Notes: generated by a model not told the origin, from the sequence alone. A stretch of DNA of 64,000 nt from Caballeronia sp. INDeC2 (GCF_023631325.1 NZ_JALQDG010000041.1:245368-309367); one strand, 5' to 3'. Shown: positions 35,140 to 43,956, numbered from the stretch's first letter. Numbers and translations: made by a program.

Positions 35140-35195
35140 AAAAAAACGGAACAAAAAAGGCTCGTTCAAACCCTGAACGAGCCTTTCCGTTTTTT
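35140..35195. terminator. bidirectional rho-independent terminator
   Basis: A 13-bp perfect stem AAAGGCTCGTTCA (35156-35168) / TGAACGAGCCTTT (35174-35186) with a 5-nt loop, flanked by an outer pair of A-run (from about 35140) and T-run (35190-35195). It can end transcription both from the sugar importer (+) and from the DeoR gene (-), which converge here. Confidence 0.9.
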
Positions 35196-35206
35196 ATCGG
35201 AACAAA

Positions 35207-35929
35207 TCAGGCGGGTTTGTGAGACGCCTGTCCTTGCTCGGTGATGACCGAATCGAATTCCGAGATTTGCGAGAACCGCACCGCCTTCACCTTGCCGAAC
35301 TTGCTCGCATCGACGACGAGATGCCGTTCCACCGCGCTCGCCATCGCGGCCTGCTTGATGGCGACTTCATGAAAATTCCAGCACGTGACGCCGCGCGCTT
35401 CATCGACGCCGCCCGCCGACATGAACGCCTTGTTGATGCCCATGCGCCGCAACGTTTCGACGCTCTCGTCGCTGGCGAACGATTCCGACGACGGCACATA
35501 CACGCCGCCGAGCAGGATCATGCGCACGTTCGGCTTGCGCCGCAAAATCTCCGCGACATTGAGCGAATAGCAGACGACCGTCAGATGCATCTCCGTGGGA
35601 ATCTGCCGCGCGAGCGTCGTCAAGGTCGTGCCGCAATCGATGAAGATGGTCTCGTTGTCGACGAGCAAACGCGCCGCATGATTCGATGCGATTGCCTTGG
35701 CCTGCGCGAAATGGTCCTTTTCTTCCTCGATGGTGTAACCCGCGTTCGGCACATCGGCCGCGCTGACGATATAGCCGCCGAGATACGTGAACTGGCCGGG
35801 ATGCGCGGCGATATCGCGGCGCACTGTCATCTCCGATACGCCGAGCAATGCGGCCGCATCGCGCAGACGCATGACGTTCTGTTTTTCGAGCGCACCGGAA
35901 AGGGCGCGCAAGCGGTCGTTCTTGGCCAT
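35207..35929 (-). CDS. DeoR/GlpR family transcriptional regulator
   Basis: 240 residues from the ATG at 35929 (MAKNDRLRALSGALEKQNVM), which puts the helix-turn-helix at the usual distance; a TTG at 36001 would add 24 residues. HTH LRDAAALLGVSEMTVRRDIA is near residues 22-41. The DeoRC sugar-phosphate sensor domain includes IFIDCGTTLTTLARQI and LLGGVYVPSSESF. Convergent to, and immediately after, the deoxyribose-type operon, so it most likely represses that operon and is released by a sugar phosphate. Confidence 0.9.
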   Translation of the reverse strand: MAKNDRLRALSGALEKQNVMRLRDAAALLGVSEMTVRRDIAAHPGQFTYLGGYIVSAADVPNAGYTIEEEKDHFAQAKAIASNHAARLLVDNETIFIDCGTTLTTLARQIPTEMHLTVVCYSLNVAEILRRKPNVRMILLGGVYVPSSESFASDESVETLRRMGINKAFMSAGGVDEARGVTCWNFHEVAIKQAAMASAVERHLVVDASKFGKVKAVRFSQISEFDSVITEQGQASHKPA

Positions 35930-36008
35930 CGGGATGACGCGACGGGGCGCGCTCTTGGTGGCGGCGTGTCGCGCGAGGAGTGTTAGATTCTGGTCGTTCA
36001 ATGAAAGG

Positions 36009-36041
36009 ATTATAACAATGCAAGCCGCATTTTTAGCGGCT
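36009..36041 (-). promoter_or_regulatory. promoter -10 and operator-like half-site upstream of the DeoR gene, plus small hairpin
   Basis: On the minus strand TATAAT (36009-36014) is a perfect -10 hexamer; the -35 is weak. It overlaps TTATAACA (36010-36017), the inverse of the TGTTATAA half-site found before deoC, suggesting autoregulation. A 6-bp hairpin AGCCGC-N7-GCGGCT (36023-36041) lies just upstream, between this promoter and the reductase stop. Confidence 0.5.
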
Positions 36042-36073
36042 CAGGGCGTGTGGCGCGGGTAAATCCCGAGGCG

Positions 36074-36754
36074 TCAGGTCTTGCGCGCATAGCGCAGCCA
36101 GACGACGTCGTGTTCCAGTTTTTCGATCGATTCGAGCTTGAGATACGCGGGCTGTTGCCACTTCTCCATCGCGACTTCGAACGACGACGTATGCGCTTCG
36201 CGTCCATCGACGAGCGGAATCAGGAGCACGCTGACTTCGTCGGCGAGCTGAGCGTTTACGAATGCTCCCGAGACGTGACCACCGCCTTCGACGATCAGCT
36301 TGCCGATCTTCAGTTCGCGCGCGAGCGTATCGACGACACGCTTCAGTTCGATGTCGTCCTTGCCGCCGAACACATACGACGCGCCGATCGATTGCAGATA
36401 CGCGAGGTAGTCGTCCTCGACGCTTTCGGCGAGCACTTCGACGATGTGCGAATCGAGCGCCGTATCGCTCTTCCACGCGACGCGCCCTTTCGGATCGATG
36501 GAAATTGCGTACTGGCTGGCATCGCGTTTCGCAAAATGATCCGTGCGCGGAACCGGGCCTTTCGCGAGTCCGCGCGGATAGTCGCGGTCCTTGCCGTGCG
36601 AGATTTCCTGCATCGTGACACGGCCGCACGCCCACGCATCGGCCTTGAAACGCGCGGCCGTGTCTTCGTAGATCGGCGACGCGAAATCGAGATTCCAGTT
36701 ATCGGTAAGGCTGCGGCCGTCGATCGACGACATCATGTGACAGACGATATGCAT
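36074..36754 (-). CDS. RibD C-terminal / dihydrofolate reductase-like NADPH reductase
   Basis: 226 residues. The RibD_C fold is recognisable: N-terminal HIVCHMMSSIDGRSL, CGRVTMQEISHG, the NADPH-binding IGKLIVEGGGHVSGAFV and the terminal VWLRY. Stand-alone, without the deaminase domain, so it need not act in riboflavin synthesis; such proteins are reductases of unknown substrate. It lies alone between a divergent small gene and the DeoR regulator. Confidence 0.82.
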   Translation of the reverse strand: MHIVCHMMSSIDGRSLTDNWNLDFASPIYEDTAARFKADAWACGRVTMQEISHGKDRDYPRGLAKGPVPRTDHFAKRDASQYAISIDPKGRVAWKSDTALDSHIVEVLAESVEDDYLAYLQSIGASYVFGGKDDIELKRVVDTLARELKIGKLIVEGGGHVSGAFVNAQLADEVSVLLIPLVDGREAHTSSFEVAMEKWQQPAYLKLESIEKLEHDVVWLRYARKT

Positions 36755-36838
36755 GGTCTACTCCGGGCGGGAAAGGGCTTCGATGCAGCGGCGAACGCAA
36801 GCGCCGTGCCGCCCGCGCGATGTGCGAAAATCGCCGGT

Positions 36839-37090
36839 ATGAAAAAGAACACCTTGCTCATCGTTGCGGCCTTGCTGATCGCGCTCAGCCCGCTCGCGCA
36901 TGCGAGCCTCGAATCGGGCGCGCATCAGTTCAAGGAAGATGTCAAATCGGCGGGTCGTCAGACGGGCCACGCGGCGCGCGATGCAGCGCACGCCATCGGC
37001 GACGGCGCGAAATCGGCAGGCCACGCCATCGCGGATACGTCCAAACGCGGCTATCACGCCACGAAAAAGTGGGTCACCGGCGAGGAATAA
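36839..37090 (+). CDS. small exported protein, Ala/His/Lys-rich
   Basis: 83 residues. Signal peptide KKNTLLIVAALLIALSPLAHA with cut after AHA. The mature 60 residues are a helical, repetitive stretch (VKSAGRQTGHAARDAAHAIG, then DGAKSAGHAIADTSKRGYHA) with Ala and Gly at roughly 11-residue spacing, resembling stress-associated amphipathic helices. No ribosome site stands out. Convergent with the DMT transporter gene 18 nt downstream. Function unknown. Confidence 0.65.
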   Translation: MKKNTLLIVAALLIALSPLAHASLESGAHQFKEDVKSAGRQTGHAARDAAHAIGDGAKSAGHAIADTSKRGYHATKKWVTGEE

Positions 37091-37108
37091 GCCGCTCACC
37101 CACGGCTC

Positions 37109-38011
37109 TCAAGCGATCGGCCCCTCGGGAATCTTGCGCTGCAACGCCACGGCGATCGCACTGCCCACGATCAACGCGATGCCCGCGAGCGAAAGCGGCG
37201 CGATGGTCTCGCCCCATGCGATGTAGGCGAACAACGCCGCCCACACGATGCTCGTGTAGTTGAAAGGCGCGAGTGTGCCCGCGTCGGCACGCCGGAACGC
37301 GACGGTCATCAGGATCTGAGCGACGGTCGCCAATGCGCCGAGCAGCGCCATGAGCATAAGCGCGTCGAGCGTCGGCGTCTTCCAGCTGAAAGCGAGCGTG
37401 CTTGCGCTTACCACAGTCCCGACTGCCGTGAAGAACAGCACCGTGGTGCGTGAATCATCGGTAGCGCGAATGCGCTTGATCTGGAGGATGGAAAGCGCGC
37501 CGCACAACGCGCTGAGCAGCAGCAACACCGGTCCCAGCCAGTTCGATTCGCCGCCACCGGGACGCACGACGAGCAGCACGCCGGCAAAGCCGATGAGTGC
37601 GGCCACCGCCGAGCGCGCGGTGAGCCGTTCCTTCAGGACGAACGGCGCGAGCACGACGACGAGCAACGTCTCCGAATACGCGATCGCCACGGCCTCACCC
37701 AGCGGAATATAGGGCAAACCCGCGAAGAAAAAGCCGGACGCGCCGAGCAGCGTGAGCGCGCGCCATGTCTGACCCTTGATGTCGAGACGCTTCACGCGAT
37801 CGATCAGCGATCGTTCGCCGACACAGCACGCGGCAATCGCCGGAACGAGGCCGAACAACATGCGAAAGAACGTGAGCTCGTTTGCCGGATAGTGCAGCGC
37901 GATCGCTTTGGCGAGCGTGTCGACGACCGCGAAGCACAGCATCGAAGCAAGGATGAAGCCAATGCTCGCAAGCGGCAGGTGGCTCGTGCGCGTGACGGCG
38001 GTGGAAGGCAT
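37109..38011 (-). CDS. EamA/DMT superfamily transporter
   Basis: 300 residues with ten predicted membrane helices in two EamA repeats: LASIGFILASMLCFAVVDTL with FFRMLFGLVPAIAA in the first and WLGPVLLLLSALCGALSILQ with APFNYTSIVWAALFAYIAWG in the second. Members export amino acids, purines or other metabolites. It is divergent from the picolinate cluster, and their start regions share 38012-38175. Substrate unknown. Confidence 0.88.
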   Translation of the reverse strand: MPSTAVTRTSHLPLASIGFILASMLCFAVVDTLAKAIALHYPANELTFFRMLFGLVPAIAACCVGERSLIDRVKRLDIKGQTWRALTLLGASGFFFAGLPYIPLGEAVAIAYSETLLVVVLAPFVLKERLTARSAVAALIGFAGVLLVVRPGGGESNWLGPVLLLLSALCGALSILQIKRIRATDDSRTTVLFFTAVGTVVSASTLAFSWKTPTLDALMLMALLGALATVAQILMTVAFRRADAGTLAPFNYTSIVWAALFAYIAWGETIAPLSLAGIALIVGSAIAVALQRKIPEGPIA

Positions 38012-38098
38012 GACGCGAATATCGTGACGGAGCCTCGCATCATCGCATAGCCGCGCGTTGCCCGTTTCTCTACGGGAAAATCATTATTTTTGTTCGGG

Positions 38099-38126
38099 TT
38101 GACTCGCCGAAAAGTCCTGCTAGCAT
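38099..38126 (+). promoter_or_regulatory. predicted promoter of the picolinate operon
   Basis: TTGACT (38099-38104) as -35 and TAGCAT (38121-38126) as -10 with a 16-nt spacer. Predicted transcription start near 38133, so the palindrome at 38143-38154 would fall at about +11, a blocking position for a repressor. Confidence 0.55.
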
Positions 38127-38142
38127 ACGTTCAACTGGTTCA

Positions 38143-38154
38143 TCAGCATACTGA
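38143..38154. promoter_or_regulatory. candidate PicR operator 1, TCAGCATACTGA
   Basis: Dyad TCAG-CATA-CTGA between the predicted promoter and the ferredoxin start. It is one of four near-identical sites in the picolinate region (consensus TCAGCNTRCTGA); the other three are at 46033, 52557 and 52699. Confidence 0.75.
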
Positions 38155-38175
38155 GCAATTTCGAAGGGGCGACAG

Positions 38176-38481
38176 ATGGCACTCAAGTTCGCGGCGAAGC
38201 TTGCCGATCTGGTGGAAGACGAACCGCTCGGCGTGACGATCGGCGAAGAGCGCATCGCGCTCTTTCTGCTCGAAGGAGAAGTGCATGCTACGCACAACGT
38301 TTGCACGCATCAATTCGCGCTCTTGAGCGACGGCTATATGGAAGATGGCTGCATCGAATGTCCGCTGCATCAGGGACGCTTCGATATCCGCACGGGCGCC
38401 GCGCTGTGCGCGCCGGTCACGCAGGCAGTTCGCGTGTACGGCGTGCAGGTGGAAGGCGGCGACATCTACGTCGATCTTTGA
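38176..38481 (+). CDS. Rieske [2Fe-2S] ferredoxin of a four-component ring hydroxylase (PicB component)
   Basis: 101 residues. Cluster ligands Cys43 and His45 (CTHQF) and Cys62 and His65 (CPLHQG) are spaced as in naphthalene-dioxygenase-type ferredoxins. AAGGGG precedes the ATG. It carries electrons from the adjacent FAD reductase to the oxygenase. First gene of the picolinate cluster. The next gene starts within its stop codon (TGATG). By analogy with Alcaligenes faecalis JQ135 this belongs to the 6-hydroxypicolinate 3-monooxygenase. Confidence 0.92.
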   Translation: MALKFAAKLADLVEDEPLGVTIGEERIALFLLEGEVHATHNVCTHQFALLSDGYMEDGCIECPLHQGRFDIRTGAALCAPVTQAVRVYGVQVEGGDIYVDL

Positions 38482-39740
38482 TGCGCGTGATGACCATGAC
38501 GCAGACTGTATTGATCATCGGCGCGGGACAGGCCGGAGCGCGCGCGGCGCAAGCGTTGCGCACGTACGGCTTCGAAGGGCGCATCGTGCTCGTTGGCGAC
38601 GAACGTCATGCACCGTATGAAAGGCCGCCGCTGTCGAAGGACGTGCTCATCGCACAGGACGATGGCGACTGCTTCAAAGGCTGGGTGCATGCTGCCGGGC
38701 TATACGACGACGCGCGCATCGAATGGCTCAACGATCGCGTGCTGCGACTCGACACGCAATCGCATGTCGCGACGCTCGAAGAAGGCGGCGAATTGCGCTA
38801 CGACCATTGTCTTCTGACGACGGGCGGCCGCGCGCGTCGATTGCTTGATGTACCCGAAGGTCCGCATACGTTCTATCTGCGTACGCTCGATGATGCAATG
38901 CGCCTGCGCGCACGCCTCGCGACGGCGCAATCGGCCGCGGTGATCGGCGGCGGTTTTCTCGGGCTCGAGTTCGCCGTGAGCGCCAGAACGCGCGGCCTCG
39001 CGGTGAGCGTATTCGAATCCGCATCGACGTTGCTGAGCCGCGCATTGCCGCCGCTCTTTTCCGAACGCCTGCGCATCAAGCACGAAGCACAGGGCGTGCG
39101 CTTCGCATTCGACGCGAAGCAAATGCGGGTCCGTGAGCACGCGACGGGTGTGCAAGTCCTCACCGAAAACTTCGATCTGTGCGTGGTCGCGATCGGTCAG
39201 GAGCCGAACGACGGCATCGCCAGGGCCGCGGGCATCGCGACGAACAACGGCATCATCGTCGATCGACATTGCCGCACATCCGCTCCCGATGTCTATGCGG
39301 CCGGCGATTGCGCCAACTTTCCTTATGGCGCGAACGATCGCGCGACGCGTCTCGAATCGTGGCAGAACGCGCAGGAACAGGCGATCGTCGCCGCGCGCAA
39401 CATCGTCGGCGATACAACCGCCTATGCGCCGACGCCGTGGTTCTGGACCGATCAATACGACTGGAACATACAGATGCTCGGTATGCCCGATGGCGCCGTG
39501 GATCGATGGATAGAACGCGCGGGCGCGGACGGCAAGACCGTGCTGATGGGCCTGCGCAATGGCGTGATCGTCCACGTTCTCGCAATCAATCAAGGCGGCG
39601 AATTGCGCGCGATCAGGCGGCTCGTCGAAGAAGCCGTGACAGTCGATGCCGGCATGCTCGCCGACCCCACGATCAAGCTGCGCCAGCTCGACAAGCTGAC
39701 TCGCTCAACACACTCGGGAGATCAAGGTGTACTCGTCTGA
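38481..39740 (+). CDS. FAD-dependent ferredoxin reductase component of the ring hydroxylase (PicB component)
   Basis: 419 residues from ATG 38481, with ATG 38490 (MTMTQTVLIIG) as alternative. FAD motif IIGAGQAGARAAQAL at the N-terminus, RPPLSKDVL, NAD motif AVIGGGFLGLEFAVSA and the C-terminal VYAAGDCANF. This is the ARO-type reductase class that uses NADH to reduce the Rieske ferredoxin. Overlaps the oxygenase alpha gene by 14 nt. Confidence 0.93.
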   Translation: MRVMTMTQTVLIIGAGQAGARAAQALRTYGFEGRIVLVGDERHAPYERPPLSKDVLIAQDDGDCFKGWVHAAGLYDDARIEWLNDRVLRLDTQSHVATLEEGGELRYDHCLLTTGGRARRLLDVPEGPHTFYLRTLDDAMRLRARLATAQSAAVIGGGFLGLEFAVSARTRGLAVSVFESASTLLSRALPPLFSERLRIKHEAQGVRFAFDAKQMRVREHATGVQVLTENFDLCVVAIGQEPNDGIARAAGIATNNGIIVDRHCRTSAPDVYAAGDCANFPYGANDRATRLESWQNAQEQAIVAARNIVGDTTAYAPTPWFWTDQYDWNIQMLGMPDGAVDRWIERAGADGKTVLMGLRNGVIVHVLAINQGGELRAIRRLVEEAVTVDAGMLADPTIKLRQLDKLTRSTHSGDQGVLV

Positions 39741-41019
39741 AACGATCATCGGCGTTCATACGCCTCAATCGAAGAATCCGCCGATAGAAGGGCTGGTGTG
39801 GCCCGAAGAAGGGCTGCAATGCATCCCGGACTGGGTGTACACGAGCGAAGCCGTTTATACGCGCGAAGTCGAGCGCATCTTTCATGGCCGCACGTGGAAC
39901 TTCGTCGCGCTCGAAGCGGAAGTACCGAATGCCGGCGATTTCAAGCGATCTTATGTCGGACCGACGCCGGTCGTCGTATCGCGCGCGGAAGACGGCTCGA
40001 TCAACGTGTTCGAGAATCGCTGCGCGCATCGCGGCGCGGAGTTCTGCCGTCATAGCCGCGGCAACAACAAGGAATTCGTCTGCCCGTATCACCAATGGTC
40101 GTATGACCTGAAGGGTAATCTTCAGGGCGTGCCGTTCAGGCGCGGCGTGAACAAGCTGGGCGGCATGCCGAAGGACTTCCGCAACGATGCGCACGGCCTG
40201 AAGAAGCTCGCGGTTGCGACGCGCAACGGCGTGGTGTTCGCGTCGTTCACGCATGACATGGAATCGCTCGAAGACTATCTGACGCCCGAGATCCTCGCGG
40301 ACTTCGACGCGGTGTTCAACGGCAAGCGTCTGCGCGTGCTCGGGTTCTACAAGAACGAGCTGCCGTGCAACTGGAAGATGTATCACGAGAATCTGAAAGA
40401 CCCGTATCACGCGACCTTGCTGCATTCGTTCCTTGTCGTGTTCGGTCTGCTCGTCGCGGGCAACCGTTCGGCGATGGTCGCGGATAGCAAGTACGGCATC
40501 CACGGCACGATGGCTTCGGCGAAAAGCGATTCGCTCTACGCGACCATCGACGAGGACAAGAAGAAGGAAATGCGCTCGTTCCACGACGGCATGACGCTGC
40601 GCGACGAACGCTTCCTCGAATTCGTGAAGGAATTCGATTCCGAATGGTCCGTGACGATGCAGACCATCTGGCCGAATCTCATCGTGCAGCGCGAGATGAA
40701 CACGCTGGGCGTGCGTCACATCGTGCCGAACGGACCGAACAGCATGATCATGCTCTGGACGATGTTCGGTTATGAAGACGACACCGAAGACATGGTGCGT
40801 CATCGTCTGCGCCAGGGCAATCTGATGGGACCGGCGGGCTTTCTCGGCCTCGAAGATAACGAAGCGATGAAGTTCGTCCAGGAAGGCGTGCGCCGCTCCG
40901 TGAGCGATCGCAGCATCGTCAAGCTGGACGGCGACAAGATCGGCACGGCCGACAACCTGATCTCCGAGGCGGCCATTCGCGCCATGTACAAACATTATCG
41001 TGAAGTGATGGAGTTCTAG
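39727..41019 (+). CDS. Rieske ring-hydroxylating oxygenase, alpha subunit (probable 6-hydroxypicolinate 3-monooxygenase)
   Basis: 430 residues; GTG start 6 nt after GGGAGATCAAG. Rieske ligands are Cys99/His101 and Cys119/His122 (RCAHRGAEFC, CPYHQWSYD). The mononuclear iron site shows Asp225, His228 and His233 in NLKDPYHATLLH. It resembles anthranilate/salicylate-type oxygenases, but the neighbouring decarboxylase and 2,5-dihydroxypyridine pathway point to hydroxypicolinate as substrate. Forms an alpha/beta oligomer with the next gene product. Active in the cytosol. Confidence 0.9.
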   Translation: MYSSETIIGVHTPQSKNPPIEGLVWPEEGLQCIPDWVYTSEAVYTREVERIFHGRTWNFVALEAEVPNAGDFKRSYVGPTPVVVSRAEDGSINVFENRCAHRGAEFCRHSRGNNKEFVCPYHQWSYDLKGNLQGVPFRRGVNKLGGMPKDFRNDAHGLKKLAVATRNGVVFASFTHDMESLEDYLTPEILADFDAVFNGKRLRVLGFYKNELPCNWKMYHENLKDPYHATLLHSFLVVFGLLVAGNRSAMVADSKYGIHGTMASAKSDSLYATIDEDKKKEMRSFHDGMTLRDERFLEFVKEFDSEWSVTMQTIWPNLIVQREMNTLGVRHIVPNGPNSMIMLWTMFGYEDDTEDMVRHRLRQGNLMGPAGFLGLEDNEAMKFVQEGVRRSVSDRSIVKLDGDKIGTADNLISEAAIRAMYKHYREVMEF

Positions 41020-41529
41020 ATGTTGCCAGGATTCGAAAAGCACAACATCGCGCACGACAAGGCGCTCATCGCGCGCGCAGCCGTCGAGGACTTTCATGCG
41101 GAGTATTGCGCGGCGCTGGATAGCGGCGACATCGAGCGATGGCCGGAGTTCTTCACCGAGAACTGTCTCTATCGCGTGACCGAATATGAGAACGTTGCGA
41201 ACGGGTTTCCGGTCGGGCTCGTCTATGCGGAAGGGCGCGACATGCTGCGCGATCGCGCGGTGGCCATCGCGCGCACGCAGATGTTCGCGCCGCGCCAGAT
41301 GCTGCATTTCGTTTCCAACGTGCGCATTCTGAATGCGACCGATGAAGAAATCGTCGCGCAGAGCAACTACATGCTGCTGCAAACGCTGGTCGAAGGCGCG
41401 ACGACCTTGCATCAGGCGGGCAGGCTTTTTGACCGCTTCGCGCGCAATGGTAACGTTCTTCTGCTGAAAGAAAGACAGGCGGTCTACGACACGGCGATGA
41501 TCGCGAACGATCTTGCCTACCCTGTCTGA
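41020..41529 (+). CDS. ring-hydroxylating oxygenase, beta subunit
   Basis: 169 residues, beginning directly after the alpha-subunit stop. It has the NTF2-like fold of dioxygenase beta subunits: VEDFHAEYCAALDSGDIERW, FFTENCLYRVTEYEN, and RQMLHFVSNVRI. It has a structural role in the alpha3beta3 or similar oligomer. Fourth component of the oxygenase. Confidence 0.9.
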   Translation: MLPGFEKHNIAHDKALIARAAVEDFHAEYCAALDSGDIERWPEFFTENCLYRVTEYENVANGFPVGLVYAEGRDMLRDRAVAIARTQMFAPRQMLHFVSNVRILNATDEEIVAQSNYMLLQTLVEGATTLHQAGRLFDRFARNGNVLLLKERQAVYDTAMIANDLAYPV

Positions 41530-41550
41530 ACATCGTTTGGGAGAGAGCGC

Positions 41551-43956
41551 ATGAGTGACACGGAACACACGGAAGCGCCGGCCGAGAGCGGTGGTGTCGG
41601 CGCGCGCGTCAGGCGTCGCGAGGACGAACGGCATCTGCATGGCAAGGGCAAGTTCGTCGCCGACTATACGTTTCCCGATCTGCAAGAGGTCGCGTTTCTG
41701 CGCAGCCCGGTCGCGCATGCGCGTATCGTGCGCATCGGCAAGCCGGAGCGTTTTGCGCGGCAAGTCATCGTGCGCGACGACATGCGGAGCGCGACCGATA
41801 TCGTCGCGGATTCGAGCCTGCCCACTTACAAGCCCTCGTCGCATCCGCCGCTCGCGTCGGGCAAGGTGCGCTTCGTCGGCGAGCCGGTAGCGATGTGCTT
41901 CGCGAAGACGCGTGCCCATGCCGAAGACATCGCCGAAGAAATCGAGCTCGATCTCGATGAGCTTCCCGCCTTCGCGAACGCATTCACCGCGCGCGAACGC
42001 ACCGACGTGCGCGTGCACGATCACTGGACCGACAATCTCTTTCTCGATCTCAAGGCCGACGTCGATTTCGACGAGCGTTCGAAGGACGCGCCCGTCGTCG
42101 TGAAGCAGAAAGTCGATCTCGCACGTCAATGCATGGTGCCGATGGAAGGCAAGGCCGTGCTCGCGTATTGGGATCACACGCATTCGCAGCTCGTCGTCAT
42201 CACGTCGACGCAAGTGCCGCACATGATTCGCACGGTGCTGTCGCAATGTCTCGGCATCGAGCATGGTCAGGTGCGCGTCATCTCCCCCGATGTCGGCGGC
42301 GCGTTCGGCTACAAGTGCGTGCTTCAGCAGGAAGAACTGTGCATCGCGTGGCTCGCGCTTACGTACAAGACGCCGTTTCGCTTCATCGAAGATCGGCGCG
42401 AGCATCTGATCGCGGGCGCGAACTCGCGTCAGCATCACTACGAACTCACCGCTTACGCCGATAACAACGGCCGCCTGCTCGCGCTCGATGCCGAACTGCT
42501 GATCGATGGCGGCGCGTATTCCGCGTGGCCTTTCACGATCGGCCTCGAAACAGGGCAAGCGCTGGGCAATCTTCCCGGGCCATACGATTTCACAGGTTAT
42601 CGCTGCCGCACGCAATGCGCCGCGACCAACAAGCCGGGCTTTCTGCCGTATCGCGGCGTGGCGCGCACGGGCGTGTGTTTCGCGATCGAACTGACGATGG
42701 ATGCAATTGCGCGTGCAGTCGGGCGCGAGGCGTGGGAAGTGCGTCATGACAATCTCGTGCGCGGCGCGGACATGCCTTATACGAACGTCGTGAAGAAGCA
42801 TTACGACAGCGGCGACTTCCAGGAGAGCTTGCGACGCGCGGTGAAGCAACTCGACGTGCCCAAGTGGCGCGCTCGACAGAAAACGAGCGAGAAGGATGGA
42901 CGTCTCGTCGGCATCGGCTTCGCGACCTTCACCGAGCAATCGGCGCATGGCACCGCGGTGTTCGCATCGTGGGGCTTGCCTGTCGTGCCGGGCTACGATC
43001 TCGCGACCGTGCGTATCACCGCCGACGGTGGCCTCGAAGTGCGCGCGGGCATTCACTCACATGGACAAGGCATGGAGACGACGCTCGCACAGATCGCGAA
43101 CGAAGTCCTCGGCGTGCCCCTGCAAAAGATCAAGGTGGTGCATGGCGATACGGCGCTCACGCCGTACTCGACCGGCACGTATGCATCGCGCAGCATCGTG
43201 ATGGCGGGCGGTGCGGTCGCCACGACGTGTCGCGAGCTCGTGCCGCGTGTGGTTTTCATCGGCGCGCATCTGCTCGGCGAAGAACTGAATGCGGTGCGCT
43301 TCGAGAACGGCGAAGTCATCGGCGCAACGGGACGCGTGTCGATTCAGGACGTCGCGGCCGCGTGGTATCTGCGTCCCGAGCGCTTGCCTGCTGGAGTGAA
43401 CCTCGCGGGACTCGAAGCGACGCAGGGCTTCAAGCCGAAGGTCGATACGGGTGCATTCAGCTACGCGACGCATGCAGCCGCAGTCGCCGTCGATCCGAAG
43501 ACGGGCGATGTCGAAATCCTCGATTACGTGATCGTCGAGGATTGCGGACGCATGATCAATCCGATGGTCGTCGAAGGGCAGACGATCGGCGGCACGGCGC
43601 AGGGCATCGGCACCGCGTTCTATGAAGAAACGCTCTACGACGACAACGCGCAGCCGCTTACGTCCACGCTCGCGGATTACATGTTGCCGGGACCGACCGA
43701 GTTGCCGTCGCTAAAGATCATTCATATGGAAACGCCGTCGCCTTATACGGAGTTCGGCGCGAAGGGTGTGGGCGAGGGCGGGGCAATCGCGCCGCCGGCT
43801 GCGCTTTTCAACGCGGTCAACGATGCGCTCACGCCGCTCGGCGTGATCGTGTCCGAGACGCCGTTGACGCCGCGCCGGCTGCTTGCGGCGATCGCGGCGG
43901 CCAAGGCTAATAACGCGGCCAGCAAGGAAGAACTGAGTCAGGAGGTGGCGGGATGA
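41551..43956 (+). CDS. molybdenum hydroxylase large subunit (xanthine dehydrogenase family; probable picolinate 6-hydroxylase PicA)
   Basis: 801 residues, the usual length for CoxL/large subunits. Molybdopterin-domain landmarks: VGGAFGYKCVLQQEEL, RGVARTGVCFAIELTMDAIA, GIHSHGQGMETTLAQIANE, STGTYASRSIVMAGGAV and the catalytic Glu742 in KGVGEGGAIAPPAA. It hydroxylates an N-heterocycle with water as oxygen source. It forms a heterotrimer with the next two products. In the picolinate pathway this is the first step, picolinate to 6-hydroxypicolinate. Confidence 0.92.
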   Translation: MSDTEHTEAPAESGGVGARVRRREDERHLHGKGKFVADYTFPDLQEVAFLRSPVAHARIVRIGKPERFARQVIVRDDMRSATDIVADSSLPTYKPSSHPPLASGKVRFVGEPVAMCFAKTRAHAEDIAEEIELDLDELPAFANAFTARERTDVRVHDHWTDNLFLDLKADVDFDERSKDAPVVVKQKVDLARQCMVPMEGKAVLAYWDHTHSQLVVITSTQVPHMIRTVLSQCLGIEHGQVRVISPDVGGAFGYKCVLQQEELCIAWLALTYKTPFRFIEDRREHLIAGANSRQHHYELTAYADNNGRLLALDAELLIDGGAYSAWPFTIGLETGQALGNLPGPYDFTGYRCRTQCAATNKPGFLPYRGVARTGVCFAIELTMDAIARAVGREAWEVRHDNLVRGADMPYTNVVKKHYDSGDFQESLRRAVKQLDVPKWRARQKTSEKDGRLVGIGFATFTEQSAHGTAVFASWGLPVVPGYDLATVRITADGGLEVRAGIHSHGQGMETTLAQIANEVLGVPLQKIKVVHGDTALTPYSTGTYASRSIVMAGGAVATTCRELVPRVVFIGAHLLGEELNAVRFENGEVIGATGRVSIQDVAAAWYLRPERLPAGVNLAGLEATQGFKPKVDTGAFSYATHAAAVAVDPKTGDVEILDYVIVEDCGRMINPMVVEGQTIGGTAQGIGTAFYEETLYDDNAQPLTSTLADYMLPGPTELPSLKIIHMETPSPYTEFGAKGVGEGGAIAPPAALFNAVNDALTPLGVIVSETPLTPRRLLAAIAAAKANNAASKEELSQEVAG

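Noticed and set aside
38061..38090. CCCGT-N6-ACGGG followed by AT-rich DNA as a terminator
   Set aside because: Stem is only 5 bp and it lies upstream of both divergent genes, so a terminator there makes little sense.
38176..41529. Anthranilate or salicylate dioxygenase as the role of the Rieske system
   Set aside because: Component types fit, but the linked molybdenum hydroxylase, decarboxylase and maleamate pathway genes fit hydroxypicolinate; no catechol or gentisate pathway gene is nearby.
39673..43056. A 1127-codon open frame on the minus strand opposite the oxygenase and hydroxylase genes
   Set aside because: It is a high-GC codon-position shadow: Arg/His/Ala-rich, no domain, and opposite well-supported enzymes with intact motifs.
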